From Nitrospiraceae bacterium (GTDB taxonomy: Bacteria > Nitrospirota > Nitrospiria > Nitrospirales > UBA8639), in assembly GCA_020632635.1 (NCBI GenBank), contig JACKFE010000003.1, positions 62,001-126,000 on the forward strand: a DNA stretch of 64,000 bases, written 5' to 3'. Positions 36,828 to 45,187 of this stretch are shown one piece after another. The notes beneath the pieces were generated by a model. It saw only the letters and a list, made by a program, of their open reading frames with translations, did no database searches and was not told where the DNA came from. The position numbers and the translations under genes were made by a program. Every line of letters starts with the position of its first letter. Positions within the stretch are counted from its first letter, which is position 1.

Positions 36828-37588
36828 AATTGCCCCTTGACGCGAAGTTCCTGAACCCTGGCCGTCAATTCCATTAACGCCTCCAGATACGCTTCATATT
36901 CCTTGAACCATTCGCGGGCTCCGGGGCCTCGCATGCCCCGCTTGAGGAGTAAGGCATCCAATAACCCGGTGGACTGATACTGAAGAGCCTGAGGCAGCCG
37001 CTCCAAAATCTCCCTATCGGTGCCTCGGGACGACTGATTCAGCACATGCAGCAGTCCACGGAGCAATGGCAGCAACGCCGTAATGGACAGGATCAGAATC
37101 GACGGAACCGCTTCCGGCCTGGCTTCCCCCTCAATCAGGCGTTGCCGAACTTGGACGACGTGGCTATAGATTTCCCGTTCACAATGCCAGCCAAGATTGT
37201 CCATCGGAATGTGCAATTCGGGAAAGGGGTCTCGGCCTTCAAGAAGCAGATGACTTTCTTTCATCAGCATCCATTCGAGCGGATACAGAGAACAGGACCG
37301 CGACATCTCCTCCACCGTCATGAACAGGGGAGGAACAATCTGATGTTTTCCACCCTTGGCATGGATCCCTCCGGCTCGTTGCAGGATCGGCATCGATAAC
37401 GCCTTGACTAACACCAACAGATTGAGATTCGAACGCCCTTCGATAAAGTCTCCCCGAACCGCGCTCCCAAACAGGATCATCGCTTCAAGGTCACGCGAAA
37501 AGGCTTTTGTGAGATCGCGAAGATAGCCCTGAAACTGCTCATGAGTATCTTCAGGCAGCGACAACGAATCGATGGGAGAAATAGGCAT
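36824..37588 (-). CDS. Nucleotidyltransferase-fold protein with altered active site
   Basis: Start at the ATG at 37588, with GAGAGGAG upstream; the frame is open to 37624. The 254-residue product has the polymerase-beta-like core: AMILFGSAVRGDF with the GSxxRG motif at 41-46 and then S-N-L-N at 53-56 where the family normally has S-D-x-D. Loss of both metal-binding aspartates suggests an inactive or repurposed fold. The rest is helical (residues 95-250), with a long amphipathic C-terminal helix. The four-base overlap with the TPM gene argues for a shared role. Confidence 0.75.
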   Translation of the reverse strand: MPISPIDSLSLPEDTHEQFQGYLRDLTKAFSRDLEAMILFGSAVRGDFIEGRSNLNLLVLVKALSMPILQRAGGIHAKGGKHQIVPPLFMTVEEMSRSCSLYPLEWMLMKESHLLLEGRDPFPELHIPMDNLGWHCEREIYSHVVQVRQRLIEGEARPEAVPSILILSITALLPLLRGLLHVLNQSSRGTDREILERLPQALQYQSTGLLDALLLKRGMRGPGAREWFKEYEAYLEALMELTARVQELRVKGQL

Positions 37589-37653
37589 CGAAAAAAGACT
37601 CCTCTCGCAATCAGGGGAACCCATAGGAATCGCCCGTAATCGTTTGACCGGGC

Positions 37654-38919
37654 CTACTCATGGACCGGCAGTTGGTTGGCCCGTGGATCGGGAAGAAAGC
37701 CGGCAGCCTGCATGCGATCGATCCATCCAAACGGTGACGTCTCACGCAACCCTGCCGTGGCCATTAACACCTGATATTTCAGCCGGGGATTGTGATCCAT
37801 GGTGGCAAAGACTCGATCTCGTAACCATCCCAATACCGGATTCCCGGTATTCCAAAAAAAGACCTCTTCATCGGCCAATTGCTGAAGCATGGTGACTTGC
37901 TTCCTTCGAGTCTCCTCAAATCGTTTTAACGCCGTCACCGACCAATCCCCCTTCGCAAAACAATCAGCCAATACGGAGGCCAAACAGGTGGCGTCCACCA
38001 TGGCTTGCATCCGGCCTTGAGAGGCATGCGGATTCATCCCATGGGCCGCATCGCCAATTAAGACCCCCCCATCAACCACCCAAGTCTTGGCTTTCACCCG
38101 GCCTGTCCCCATATAGGCCGTTTGAGACCAATCCTGGAGTGACTCAAACATCGGGCTGTATTCCGGAGCAATCTCCCGCCATTCCCGTTGCAGGGCTTTC
38201 ACACCACGGGCCTTCAGCCCCTCCAAGGCATTCGAGGCGACCATATAAAAGGCATACGCCTTATGACCGGCTGCCGGAAATAGACCCAAGATCGTTTTCC
38301 GTCCAACGTAATATTGGGCTTCATCAAACGCACGGGGTGATTCCAGCATGGCAATCAGATAACTCTCGTGATAGCGGTGCAAGGCATACGGCACCCCAAA
38401 GGCCTCTCGCACAGGAGAGAACGGCCCATCCGCTCCCACGACGACCTTCGCTTCGACCCGGATAGTCTGTTCGTTTAACCGGCCTTCCACACCGATGATA
38501 CGCCCCTCCGATCGAATCACCCGTTCAAACCTTGTCCCAAAGGACAATTGGCCGGGACATTCCTGTTGATGTCGTTCCAAAATGGTTTGGTGGACCACAT
38601 TGGGCCACACCACGAGCGCGCGATTGTAGGGAGCGGGCAGCATGCCGTAATCAATCGTGCACAACCGCGTCCCGCCACACTGCCGAAAATGAAAATACCG
38701 GACCGGCTTATAGGATGCCTTAGGCAACAACTCCAACAACTGAAGCTCCTGGAGCAGTTGTTGGCCATTGGGTTGAAGAATTTCACCTCTCAGACCCTGT
38801 GGGGGCCCCGACGCCTGCTCCAGAATGACATGGGAAATTCCCATGCGAGACAAAGCCAACCCTAGAACGGCTCCGCCTCCACCGGCTCCGATAATGACCA
38901 CATCCGTTTTGAGATCCAT
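37654..38919 (-). CDS. FAD-dependent monooxygenase (PHBH fold)
   Basis: A 421-residue flavoprotein if started at Met 38919 (MDLKTDVVIIGAGGGG); the frame is open to 38943. The Rossmann GxGxxG is at the start, the middle shows VVGADGPFSPVR (DG motif) and the end LIGDAAHGMNPHASQGRMQ (GD motif), the signature of the aromatic hydroxylase/UbiH-type group. Ubiquinone-type, halogenase-type and aromatic-degrading relatives share these motifs, so the substrate is open. A conserved-looking FFWNTGNP segment near the C-terminus is unusual. No pathway neighbours. Confidence 0.85.
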   Translation of the reverse strand: MDLKTDVVIIGAGGGGAVLGLALSRMGISHVILEQASGPPQGLRGEILQPNGQQLLQELQLLELLPKASYKPVRYFHFRQCGGTRLCTIDYGMLPAPYNRALVVWPNVVHQTILERHQQECPGQLSFGTRFERVIRSEGRIIGVEGRLNEQTIRVEAKVVVGADGPFSPVREAFGVPYALHRYHESYLIAMLESPRAFDEAQYYVGRKTILGLFPAAGHKAYAFYMVASNALEGLKARGVKALQREWREIAPEYSPMFESLQDWSQTAYMGTGRVKAKTWVVDGGVLIGDAAHGMNPHASQGRMQAMVDATCLASVLADCFAKGDWSVTALKRFEETRRKQVTMLQQLADEEVFFWNTGNPVLGWLRDRVFATMDHNPRLKYQVLMATAGLRETSPFGWIDRMQAAGFLPDPRANQLPVHE

Positions 38920-39023
38920 GGTTTCTTCGTCGCTAATAATCAAGTATTACTTAAGATTAATGATTCCGCCCCCATGATAGCTCGGCTGAAAGAGCAGGCA
39001 GGAGAATGCTGGCCGACGAATAT

Positions 39024-39398
39024 TTACTCAGAGAAGATCGCCTGAAAATGCTCACCCGCTTCCTCCCAAGCCGCTGGGAATGAACGGGAAAGCCAGTCAC
39101 GAAGATAGGCGCGCTGGCCATCTGATAACATTTGTTTAATTTGATGCGTTCTCCCTTGGAGGGGCTGGAGAAACCCAACTTTTTTTCGAGGATCAAGAGT
39201 CGCCGTTCTCACATAGACGTTCGTATAGACCTCCGGGGATTCGCCGGCCCCGTCTCCCTGAAGCCATACCGAAATATATTTATCCATATCCAAGCCCGAA
39301 CTATCGAGAGCAGGCTCCGTATCGTGAAAGAGTTCCTGTTCAGTTTGATGCAATGGCACTGCCTCATCGGCGCGAAACAAAAAATTCCGATTCCACAT
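39024..39398 (-). CDS. Unknown 124-residue protein
   Basis: I do not recognise it. Soluble, mixed charge, with a helical end (LRDWLSRSFPAAWEEAGEHF). It starts with an ATG at 39398 but has only a distant AAAGGA. Composition looks protein-like and favours this strand over the overlapping plus-strand frame (39132-39548), which is poor. It could be an accessory protein of the downstream FAD monooxygenase, 105 bases away, but nothing shows it. Confidence 0.55.
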   Translation of the reverse strand: MWNRNFLFRADEAVPLHQTEQELFHDTEPALDSSGLDMDKYISVWLQGDGAGESPEVYTNVYVRTATLDPRKKVGFLQPLQGRTHQIKQMLSDGQRAYLRDWLSRSFPAAWEEAGEHFQAIFSE

Positions 39399-39670
39399 AG
39401 TCAGGAACAGTCCTTTCAGGAGAGATTCAAATCCGGAGGCAATACTGTCAGGGGATTTCCGCGAAAGTCAAGGTATCCCGGCTTTTCTCGCCACTCACAC
39501 ACCACTCGCTTGCTCTCTGACTTTCACCGGAGAGGACTGGAAAATTGACGCCGGTTGCATTATCCTTAGAACTTCATGGCGACTCCACAATTTTTCACAG
39601 AATCACAGGAATCGCTTCCCCCTCAAATCGTTTAGACAGTCCTGGCTCTTTAGAATTGGAGGAATTTGGC

Positions 39671-40321
39671 GTGACGAAGCACATTCGATGGATTCCCTGC
39701 TTAATGGTACTCACCCTGTCCCTAAGTGGTTGCCAGGGCACCGGGCAGATGTACAATTTTGATCTCCATGCCCTTCCTTCCTCTCCGGCACGGAGTGAGG
39801 CATTTCATGACGACTCGATTAAAATTCTCGTCCTACCCTTTCAGGACAAGCGCGCCCAGACACAACGCATAGGCCGCCGGACACATGTTCCAGGAGGCAT
39901 TACCCAATTTAACGTCTGGAACGGAAACCTCGGAGAAGGGATGGCGGACTTGACGGTGGAATACCTGACACAACGAAAATGGCAAGCATCTCGCGAGACT
40001 GCGGCGACTGAGTCGGCGCCCGCCTCATCCGACGTCGTTCTCTCGGGGGATATCTTATTGATGGAGGCCAATGCCAAAAGCACATTTTTTGGAACCGATC
40101 TTGACGTGAAGATGAAGGTTGCCTTTGAGGCCAAAAACCGCTCAGATGGGAGTACGGTCCGCATGGTATTAGGAGCCAATGGCTCGGACAAAGTGGTCAC
40201 TTTTGACCCCAAAGACTTGGAGCAGCTCACGAATATCGTCGCGAAAGATTTATTCAACCAATTATTTCAGGACCTCACCGTCAAAGATAAGACCTTTCAT
40301 TTAAAATCAGAAGCCCGGTAG
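39671..40321 (+). CDS. Lipoprotein of unknown function
   Basis: The start is a GTG at 39671: GGAGGA sits 7 bases before it, and it gives a clean signal peptide with lipobox LSGC (Cys 21). The longer frame from 39545 has no signal for initiation. The 216-residue product has a domain with KILVLPFQDKRA (around 55-66), VVLSGDILLMEAN and long beta-helix like strands, similar in outline to GNA1162/LPP20-type or Curli-like assembly lipoproteins, but I cannot name a family. C-terminus DLFNQLFQDLTVKDK is helical. Probably outer membrane. Confidence 0.7.
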   Translation: MTKHIRWIPCLMVLTLSLSGCQGTGQMYNFDLHALPSSPARSEAFHDDSIKILVLPFQDKRAQTQRIGRRTHVPGGITQFNVWNGNLGEGMADLTVEYLTQRKWQASRETAATESAPASSDVVLSGDILLMEANAKSTFFGTDLDVKMKVAFEAKNRSDGSTVRMVLGANGSDKVVTFDPKDLEQLTNIVAKDLFNQLFQDLTVKDKTFHLKSEAR

Positions 40322-40590
40322 GGTTGCAGGGCTTCCGATGCTTCCTGGGAAAAGGCACGGAGCTCCAACGTCAACGAATCACCACGACTTGCGACTCCCA
40401 TCAAAATTACCTAAGATGGCAAGACTAGCAGGCACTCATGCTCCGAACGAGGAGGGTATTCTATCTTTTCTTTTCACCGTTGACTGAGCGTATATAAACG
40501 GAACTCCATCACCGGCACTTTGAAAACTCGGTAATTTTTCATTCCGATCTTTTCCGGCTTTTTTTGTTGTACCTTTTCAAGGAGCCGTCG

Positions 40591-41592
40591 ATGAATCCAC
40601 CGTTTGCTACTCCCCCGCTTCCACATGCCAATATTTTAATTGTGGAAGATGAAGAAGGGCCACGCGAGTCACTCAAGCTCATACTCTCGCCCTATTACAA
40701 CCTGTTTACGGTTGACCGAGCTGAAGTCGCGTTGGAGATCCTCAAAAATCAACCCATTGACATCGTCACGTTAGACCTGAAACTGCCTGATGGCCACGGC
40801 ACGGATGTGCTGTCTTCCCTAAGACAAATGGGAAACGATGTGGACGTCATTATCATCACGGGATATGGCACGCTCCAATCAGCCATTGATGCCATTCGGC
40901 ATGGGGTGGCCGCCTATATTCTGAAACCCTTTAATGTCTCAGAATTACTTGAAATCATTCAAAAAACCCTCGAGCGCAGAAAACGCTTGTGCTCCCTCCA
41001 CGATGCGATTCAAGCCTTTGGCAGCCTTTGGACATCGGATATTGACTCTCAATCCGCCATTCCCCACATTGAAACCCTGTTGGAAGCCAAGCATGGCGAC
41101 TTGCTCGAACATGCCAAGCGCGTCAACTTTTATGCTTCTCTGCTCGCTGAACATCTGAACCTCTCGCAGACCGAACGAGACATCATTCATCTCGGGGCTT
41201 ATCTACACGACATTGGAAAAATCGGCATTCATGACCGATTGCTTTCACGTGATTCGACGTTGTCGAACCAAGATCAGGAATTATTGCAATGCCATCCCTC
41301 CATTGGTCTTCAAATGGTGGCCAATATTCCTTTCCACCAGTCGGTCTTGGATATTATTCGCCACCATCATGAACGATTTGATGGCAGCGGCTTTCCCGAT
41401 GGGCTGCAAGGAGACGCCATTTCCTATCCGACTCGAATCGTGGCCCTCGCGAATACCTTTGACAATATCATCACCGGGCACGGGCAATGGAAAGGCTTAC
41501 CTATTCCTGAAGCCAGAGAAGCCATTCGATTGGAGGGCGGAAAAAGTTTAGACCCTCAACTATCAGATTTATTTGCCAAAGTCGTTTGGTAA
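40591..41592 (+). CDS. Two-component response regulator with HD-GYP output
   Basis: Start at the ATG at 40591 with AAGGAG 6 bases upstream. 333 residues: receiver domain 14-125 with phospho-acceptor D62 and K112 (YILKPF), a short linker, then an HD-GYP domain (about 170-333) with HD at 206-207 (HDIGKIGIHDR) and HHHERFDGSGFP at 258-269. HD-GYP proteins hydrolyse cyclic di-GMP; here the third residue of the motif set reads GFP instead of GYP. A hybrid kinase gene follows 52 bases downstream, so this is a cognate pair. Confidence 0.9.
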   Translation: MNPPFATPPLPHANILIVEDEEGPRESLKLILSPYYNLFTVDRAEVALEILKNQPIDIVTLDLKLPDGHGTDVLSSLRQMGNDVDVIIITGYGTLQSAIDAIRHGVAAYILKPFNVSELLEIIQKTLERRKRLCSLHDAIQAFGSLWTSDIDSQSAIPHIETLLEAKHGDLLEHAKRVNFYASLLAEHLNLSQTERDIIHLGAYLHDIGKIGIHDRLLSRDSTLSNQDQELLQCHPSIGLQMVANIPFHQSVLDIIRHHHERFDGSGFPDGLQGDAISYPTRIVALANTFDNIITGHGQWKGLPIPEAREAIRLEGGKSLDPQLSDLFAKVVW

Positions 41593-41644
41593 CGGGAGCA
41601 TTTCACTGACCAAACTTCTGATGACGAATACCTAGGTACCAATT

Positions 41645-44050
41645 ATGGCCATACCGACGAATACCGCTCAGAAATATTCCTCTCCCGACCTTCCCTTTGA
41701 ACCTTGGGATTCCCATGAAAAATGGGAACAGGCGTTTGACGCCCTCCCGGACCACGTTATGATCCTGGATCGTTCCGGCGTGATCCTTTGGGCGAATCGA
41801 TCCATTCGTGACATTTTTGCCAGCACGATCCACCCGCTACTGGGACAACATTATAGTCGTTTATATTATGGGGAAACCCGCCCTTCTCCTCCGCCTCCCT
41901 GGGAACCGGTGTTGGCCGGAGCCCTCTCCGCTATTCTGGAAACGACCTTCCCCGCGTTACCAGGTCATTATCTCGTGTCATGTCATCCCCTGTTTAACCA
42001 GCAAGGGACGCAATGGGGAGCGATCCTAGTCGTCAAGGATATCACCGAGCGAAAACGAGTTGAAGAAGCCTTAAAGAAAATCGCCCAAAATGATTCGGTG
42101 CCCGGCAGCATCGCGTTTTTACGAGGGCTGGTCCGGGATTTGTGCATGGCCCTCAAAACGCCCTATGCCCTCCTGGCTGACTTAGAGAATCCCAGCAGTG
42201 CGGAAGTCAAAACCTTGGCGGTGTGGGGCAATGGCCATTATCTCGATAATTTTACCTGGCCTCTGCCCACCTCCCTGTTACAGGAATTGCCTAAAGTCAA
42301 AGGATGCCTGTGGAGCCACCAACCCAGTAATTTATTTCCTCCTCATAGCCTGCCGGGAAGCTGGCTTATCAATGGTTATTTGGGCACCGCCCTGCGAGGG
42401 CAAGCCGGTCAAATCATCGGCATTCTCCTCACCTTTCACACCGAACCCCTCACGAATCTCCATGTCGCCCAATCCATTGTTCAGTTATTTGGTGCCCGCG
42501 CAGCCAGCGAACTCCAGCGCAAACAAACGGAGGATGCCTTACGGGACAGCGAACAGCGGTACCGTGCGATCGTGGAAAACGCCTATGACTTAATCATTGA
42601 AACCAGCCCTACGGGGGAATGCCTGTATGTCAGCCCCAATAGCGTCGAAGTCCTGGGATACGGCTCACAGGAAATGCTCGGGAAAAAGGTGTTTGATTTT
42701 CTTCATCCCGAGGACCGGCCGGCACTGGCCGATTCCTATCGAACCAACGTCCTCGCCATGGAAACCATCGATGTAGTCTGCCGCCTGCGCAATAAACAAT
42801 CCGAATGGCGTGTGTTTGAAAGTCATATCCGTCCGCTTCGCACCACTGAAGGAGATGTGGTGGGCGTCATTGTCACCCGTGACATTACGGAACGAAAGCG
42901 ATTGGAAGAAGAACGTCTGCGTTCCACCAAACTCGAATCGGTCGGATTACTGGCCGGAGGAATCGCCCATGATTTCAATAATATTCTGACCTCAGTCTTT
43001 GCGAATATCGGATTGGCTAAAATGATGGCGTCCAAAAACTCGGCCACATCGCTTCAATCCATGATTGAACGATTGGGAGCCGCGGAAAAAGCCTGTCTCC
43101 GCGCACGGGATCTGACCAAGCAACTCCTGACCTTCGCCAAGGGTGGAGTGCCGGTTAAAAGTACCACCGCCATCTCCGCCATTATTACCGATACGGTTGA
43201 ATTTGCCCTGCGGGGATCCGCTGTTCGATGTGACCTTGAGATTTCCCCCGACCTCTGGCAAGTGCATGCCGATGAGGGCCAGATCAGTCAGGTGTTACAA
43301 AATCTGGTGATTAACGCCGATCAGGCCATGCCGGAGGGAGGCACTCTTCGCTTGGAAGCGAAGAATATCACGCTTCCGATCCATACTCATTTACCTCTCA
43401 AGCCTGGGCGTTATGTGCAAGTATCGGTATCCGATCAGGGAATCGGCATCCCTCCCGAACACGTCCCAAAGATTTTCGATCCCTATTTCACTACTAAACA
43501 AAAAGGAAGCGGCCTCGGATTAGCCACAACGTATTCCATCATCAAGGGACACGACGGACATATTGAAGTCTCGTCCACCTTAGGAAAAGGCACGAAATTC
43601 CGAATCTATCTCCCGGCATCGTCTGAAATGGAAATCGTCCATCCGGAAACTCCGACCACTCTTTATCGTGGCAAGGGGCGCATTCTAATCATGGACGATG
43701 AAGCCGAAATCCTGGAGGTTCTGAGTTCGATGCTGAGGGAAATGAACTTGGAATGTGATGCCGTAAGCGATGGGCAGCAGGCCGTGACCCTCTATGCCAA
43801 AGCCTGGGAAGCCGGCACCCCCTATGCGGCCACGATCGTGGATTTAACCATACCTGGCGGCATGGGCGGAAAGGAAGCGTTCCGCCAAATCCGGGAATTA
43901 AATCACCAAGCCCACGTCATTGTTTCCAGCGGATATTCCAACGACCCCGTCATGGCCAATGCGGCAAAGTTCGGATTCTCCGGATTTATTGCCAAGCCGT
44001 ATAATATTCATGATCTCTCCCAGGCGTTACGCAAGGCCCTCGATTCCTAA
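41645..44050 (+). CDS. Hybrid histidine kinase with PAS domains and receiver
   Basis: An 801-residue soluble sensor kinase with no membrane segment. Order: PAS (about 30-140, with DHVMILDRSGVILWANR), a GAF-like middle region (about 150-290), a second PAS plus PAC (about 300-420, ending in VTRDITERKRLEEERL), HisKA with the phospho-His in GGIAHDFNNIL, HATPase with N box LVINADQAM, G1 SDQGIGIPP and G2 GSGLGLATTY, then a receiver domain (about 680-800, ILIMDDEAEIL, VDLTIPGGMGG). It likely passes phosphate to its own receiver and to the upstream HD-GYP regulator. Confidence 0.93.
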   Translation: MAIPTNTAQKYSSPDLPFEPWDSHEKWEQAFDALPDHVMILDRSGVILWANRSIRDIFASTIHPLLGQHYSRLYYGETRPSPPPPWEPVLAGALSAILETTFPALPGHYLVSCHPLFNQQGTQWGAILVVKDITERKRVEEALKKIAQNDSVPGSIAFLRGLVRDLCMALKTPYALLADLENPSSAEVKTLAVWGNGHYLDNFTWPLPTSLLQELPKVKGCLWSHQPSNLFPPHSLPGSWLINGYLGTALRGQAGQIIGILLTFHTEPLTNLHVAQSIVQLFGARAASELQRKQTEDALRDSEQRYRAIVENAYDLIIETSPTGECLYVSPNSVEVLGYGSQEMLGKKVFDFLHPEDRPALADSYRTNVLAMETIDVVCRLRNKQSEWRVFESHIRPLRTTEGDVVGVIVTRDITERKRLEEERLRSTKLESVGLLAGGIAHDFNNILTSVFANIGLAKMMASKNSATSLQSMIERLGAAEKACLRARDLTKQLLTFAKGGVPVKSTTAISAIITDTVEFALRGSAVRCDLEISPDLWQVHADEGQISQVLQNLVINADQAMPEGGTLRLEAKNITLPIHTHLPLKPGRYVQVSVSDQGIGIPPEHVPKIFDPYFTTKQKGSGLGLATTYSIIKGHDGHIEVSSTLGKGTKFRIYLPASSEMEIVHPETPTTLYRGKGRILIMDDEAEILEVLSSMLREMNLECDAVSDGQQAVTLYAKAWEAGTPYAATIVDLTIPGGMGGKEAFRQIRELNHQAHVIVSSGYSNDPVMANAAKFGFSGFIAKPYNIHDLSQALRKALDS

Positions 44051-44061
44051 CCTCCGGCCAT

Positions 44062-45090
44062 TCAGCCAAAGTGTTTGGCCAAATCCTTCGGCGAGAACAC
44101 ACCACGTTCCGTCATGATGCCGGTAATATACTTGGCAGGCGTGACGTCAAACGCCGGGTTCCACACCTCCACTCCCTCAGGAGCAATGGTGGGGCCGCCA
44201 TGGACCTGTGTCACTTCCAAGGGATGGCGTTCTTCAATGGGAATTCCTTCGCCGGTGAGCGTGCGCATATCAATGGTGGAAGCCGGGGCCGCCACATAAA
44301 AAGGAATACCATGCGCCTTGGCCAGGACCGCCACAGAATATGTCCCGATTTTGTTCGCCACATCCCCGTTTGCGGCAATACGATCCGCTCCAACCACGCA
44401 ACAATGCACCTTCCCCTGCTTCATCAAGGCTCCTGCCATATTGTCCGTAATGAGTGTGACCGGAATGCCGTCTTGCTGGAGTTCCCAAGCCGTCAGCCTG
44501 GCTCCCTGCAGCACAGGACGCGTTTCATCTGCAAAGACACGAATATATTTTCCATCCTCCCACGCGGCACGCACGACACCCAGAGCAGTGCCATATCCCG
44601 CCGTGGCCAAAGCTCCCGCATTACAATGAGTCAGGATATGGTCTCCATCCCGGATCATTTGGGCACCATGACGCCCCAACTCGTGGTTGATTCGCACATC
44701 CTCCTCAAGTATGGCCTGAGCCGCTTCCCGCAGCCGGGCTTGAATTCCGGCAATAGGGGTGCCGGCCTCACCAGCAAACACGGCCTTCATGCGTTCCACT
44801 GCCCAAAAGAGATTCACCGCCGTGGGACGGGTTGAGGCCAACCGGTCGCATACCTGTATAAACCAGGATTGAAAGGCTGCCGGATCGGTTCCCTGAAACT
44901 GCCCAGCTCCCAAGGCAATACCCAAAGCCGCCGTTACGCCAATGGCAGGAGCACCACGCACTTTCAATGTCCGAATCGCCTCCACCACGGCTTCGTACTC
45001 TACACAATCCACAAATTGCACGGTTCCGGGTAAAGCCGTCTGATCCAAGATCCGCACCTGTCCGTCACGCCATTCCACAGTTGGAATCAT
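44062..45090 (-). CDS. mtnA: S-methyl-5-thioribose-1-phosphate isomerase
   Basis: Methionine salvage: methylthioribose-1-phosphate to methylthioribulose-1-phosphate. The 342-residue protein has VRGAPAIGVTAALGIA near the start (residues 44-60), the catalytic Cys 156 in THCNAGALATAGYGTALG and the catalytic Asp 236 in VVGADRIAANGDVANKIGTY. All are intact, and the eIF2B-like fold is clear. It converges on the hybrid kinase gene with an 11-base gap and no other salvage genes lie nearby. Confidence 0.96.
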   Translation of the reverse strand: MIPTVEWRDGQVRILDQTALPGTVQFVDCVEYEAVVEAIRTLKVRGAPAIGVTAALGIALGAGQFQGTDPAAFQSWFIQVCDRLASTRPTAVNLFWAVERMKAVFAGEAGTPIAGIQARLREAAQAILEEDVRINHELGRHGAQMIRDGDHILTHCNAGALATAGYGTALGVVRAAWEDGKYIRVFADETRPVLQGARLTAWELQQDGIPVTLITDNMAGALMKQGKVHCCVVGADRIAANGDVANKIGTYSVAVLAKAHGIPFYVAAPASTIDMRTLTGEGIPIEERHPLEVTQVHGGPTIAPEGVEVWNPAFDVTPAKYITGIMTERGVFSPKDLAKHFG

Positions 45091-45187
45091 CTCGCTATCC
45101 CTTCAAAATTGAATAGTCCATAGGCAGGCTCGTTATTGCCGCCCTCATCTCCATGACTCACGCCAACCGGCCCGTTCCAGGATTTCG

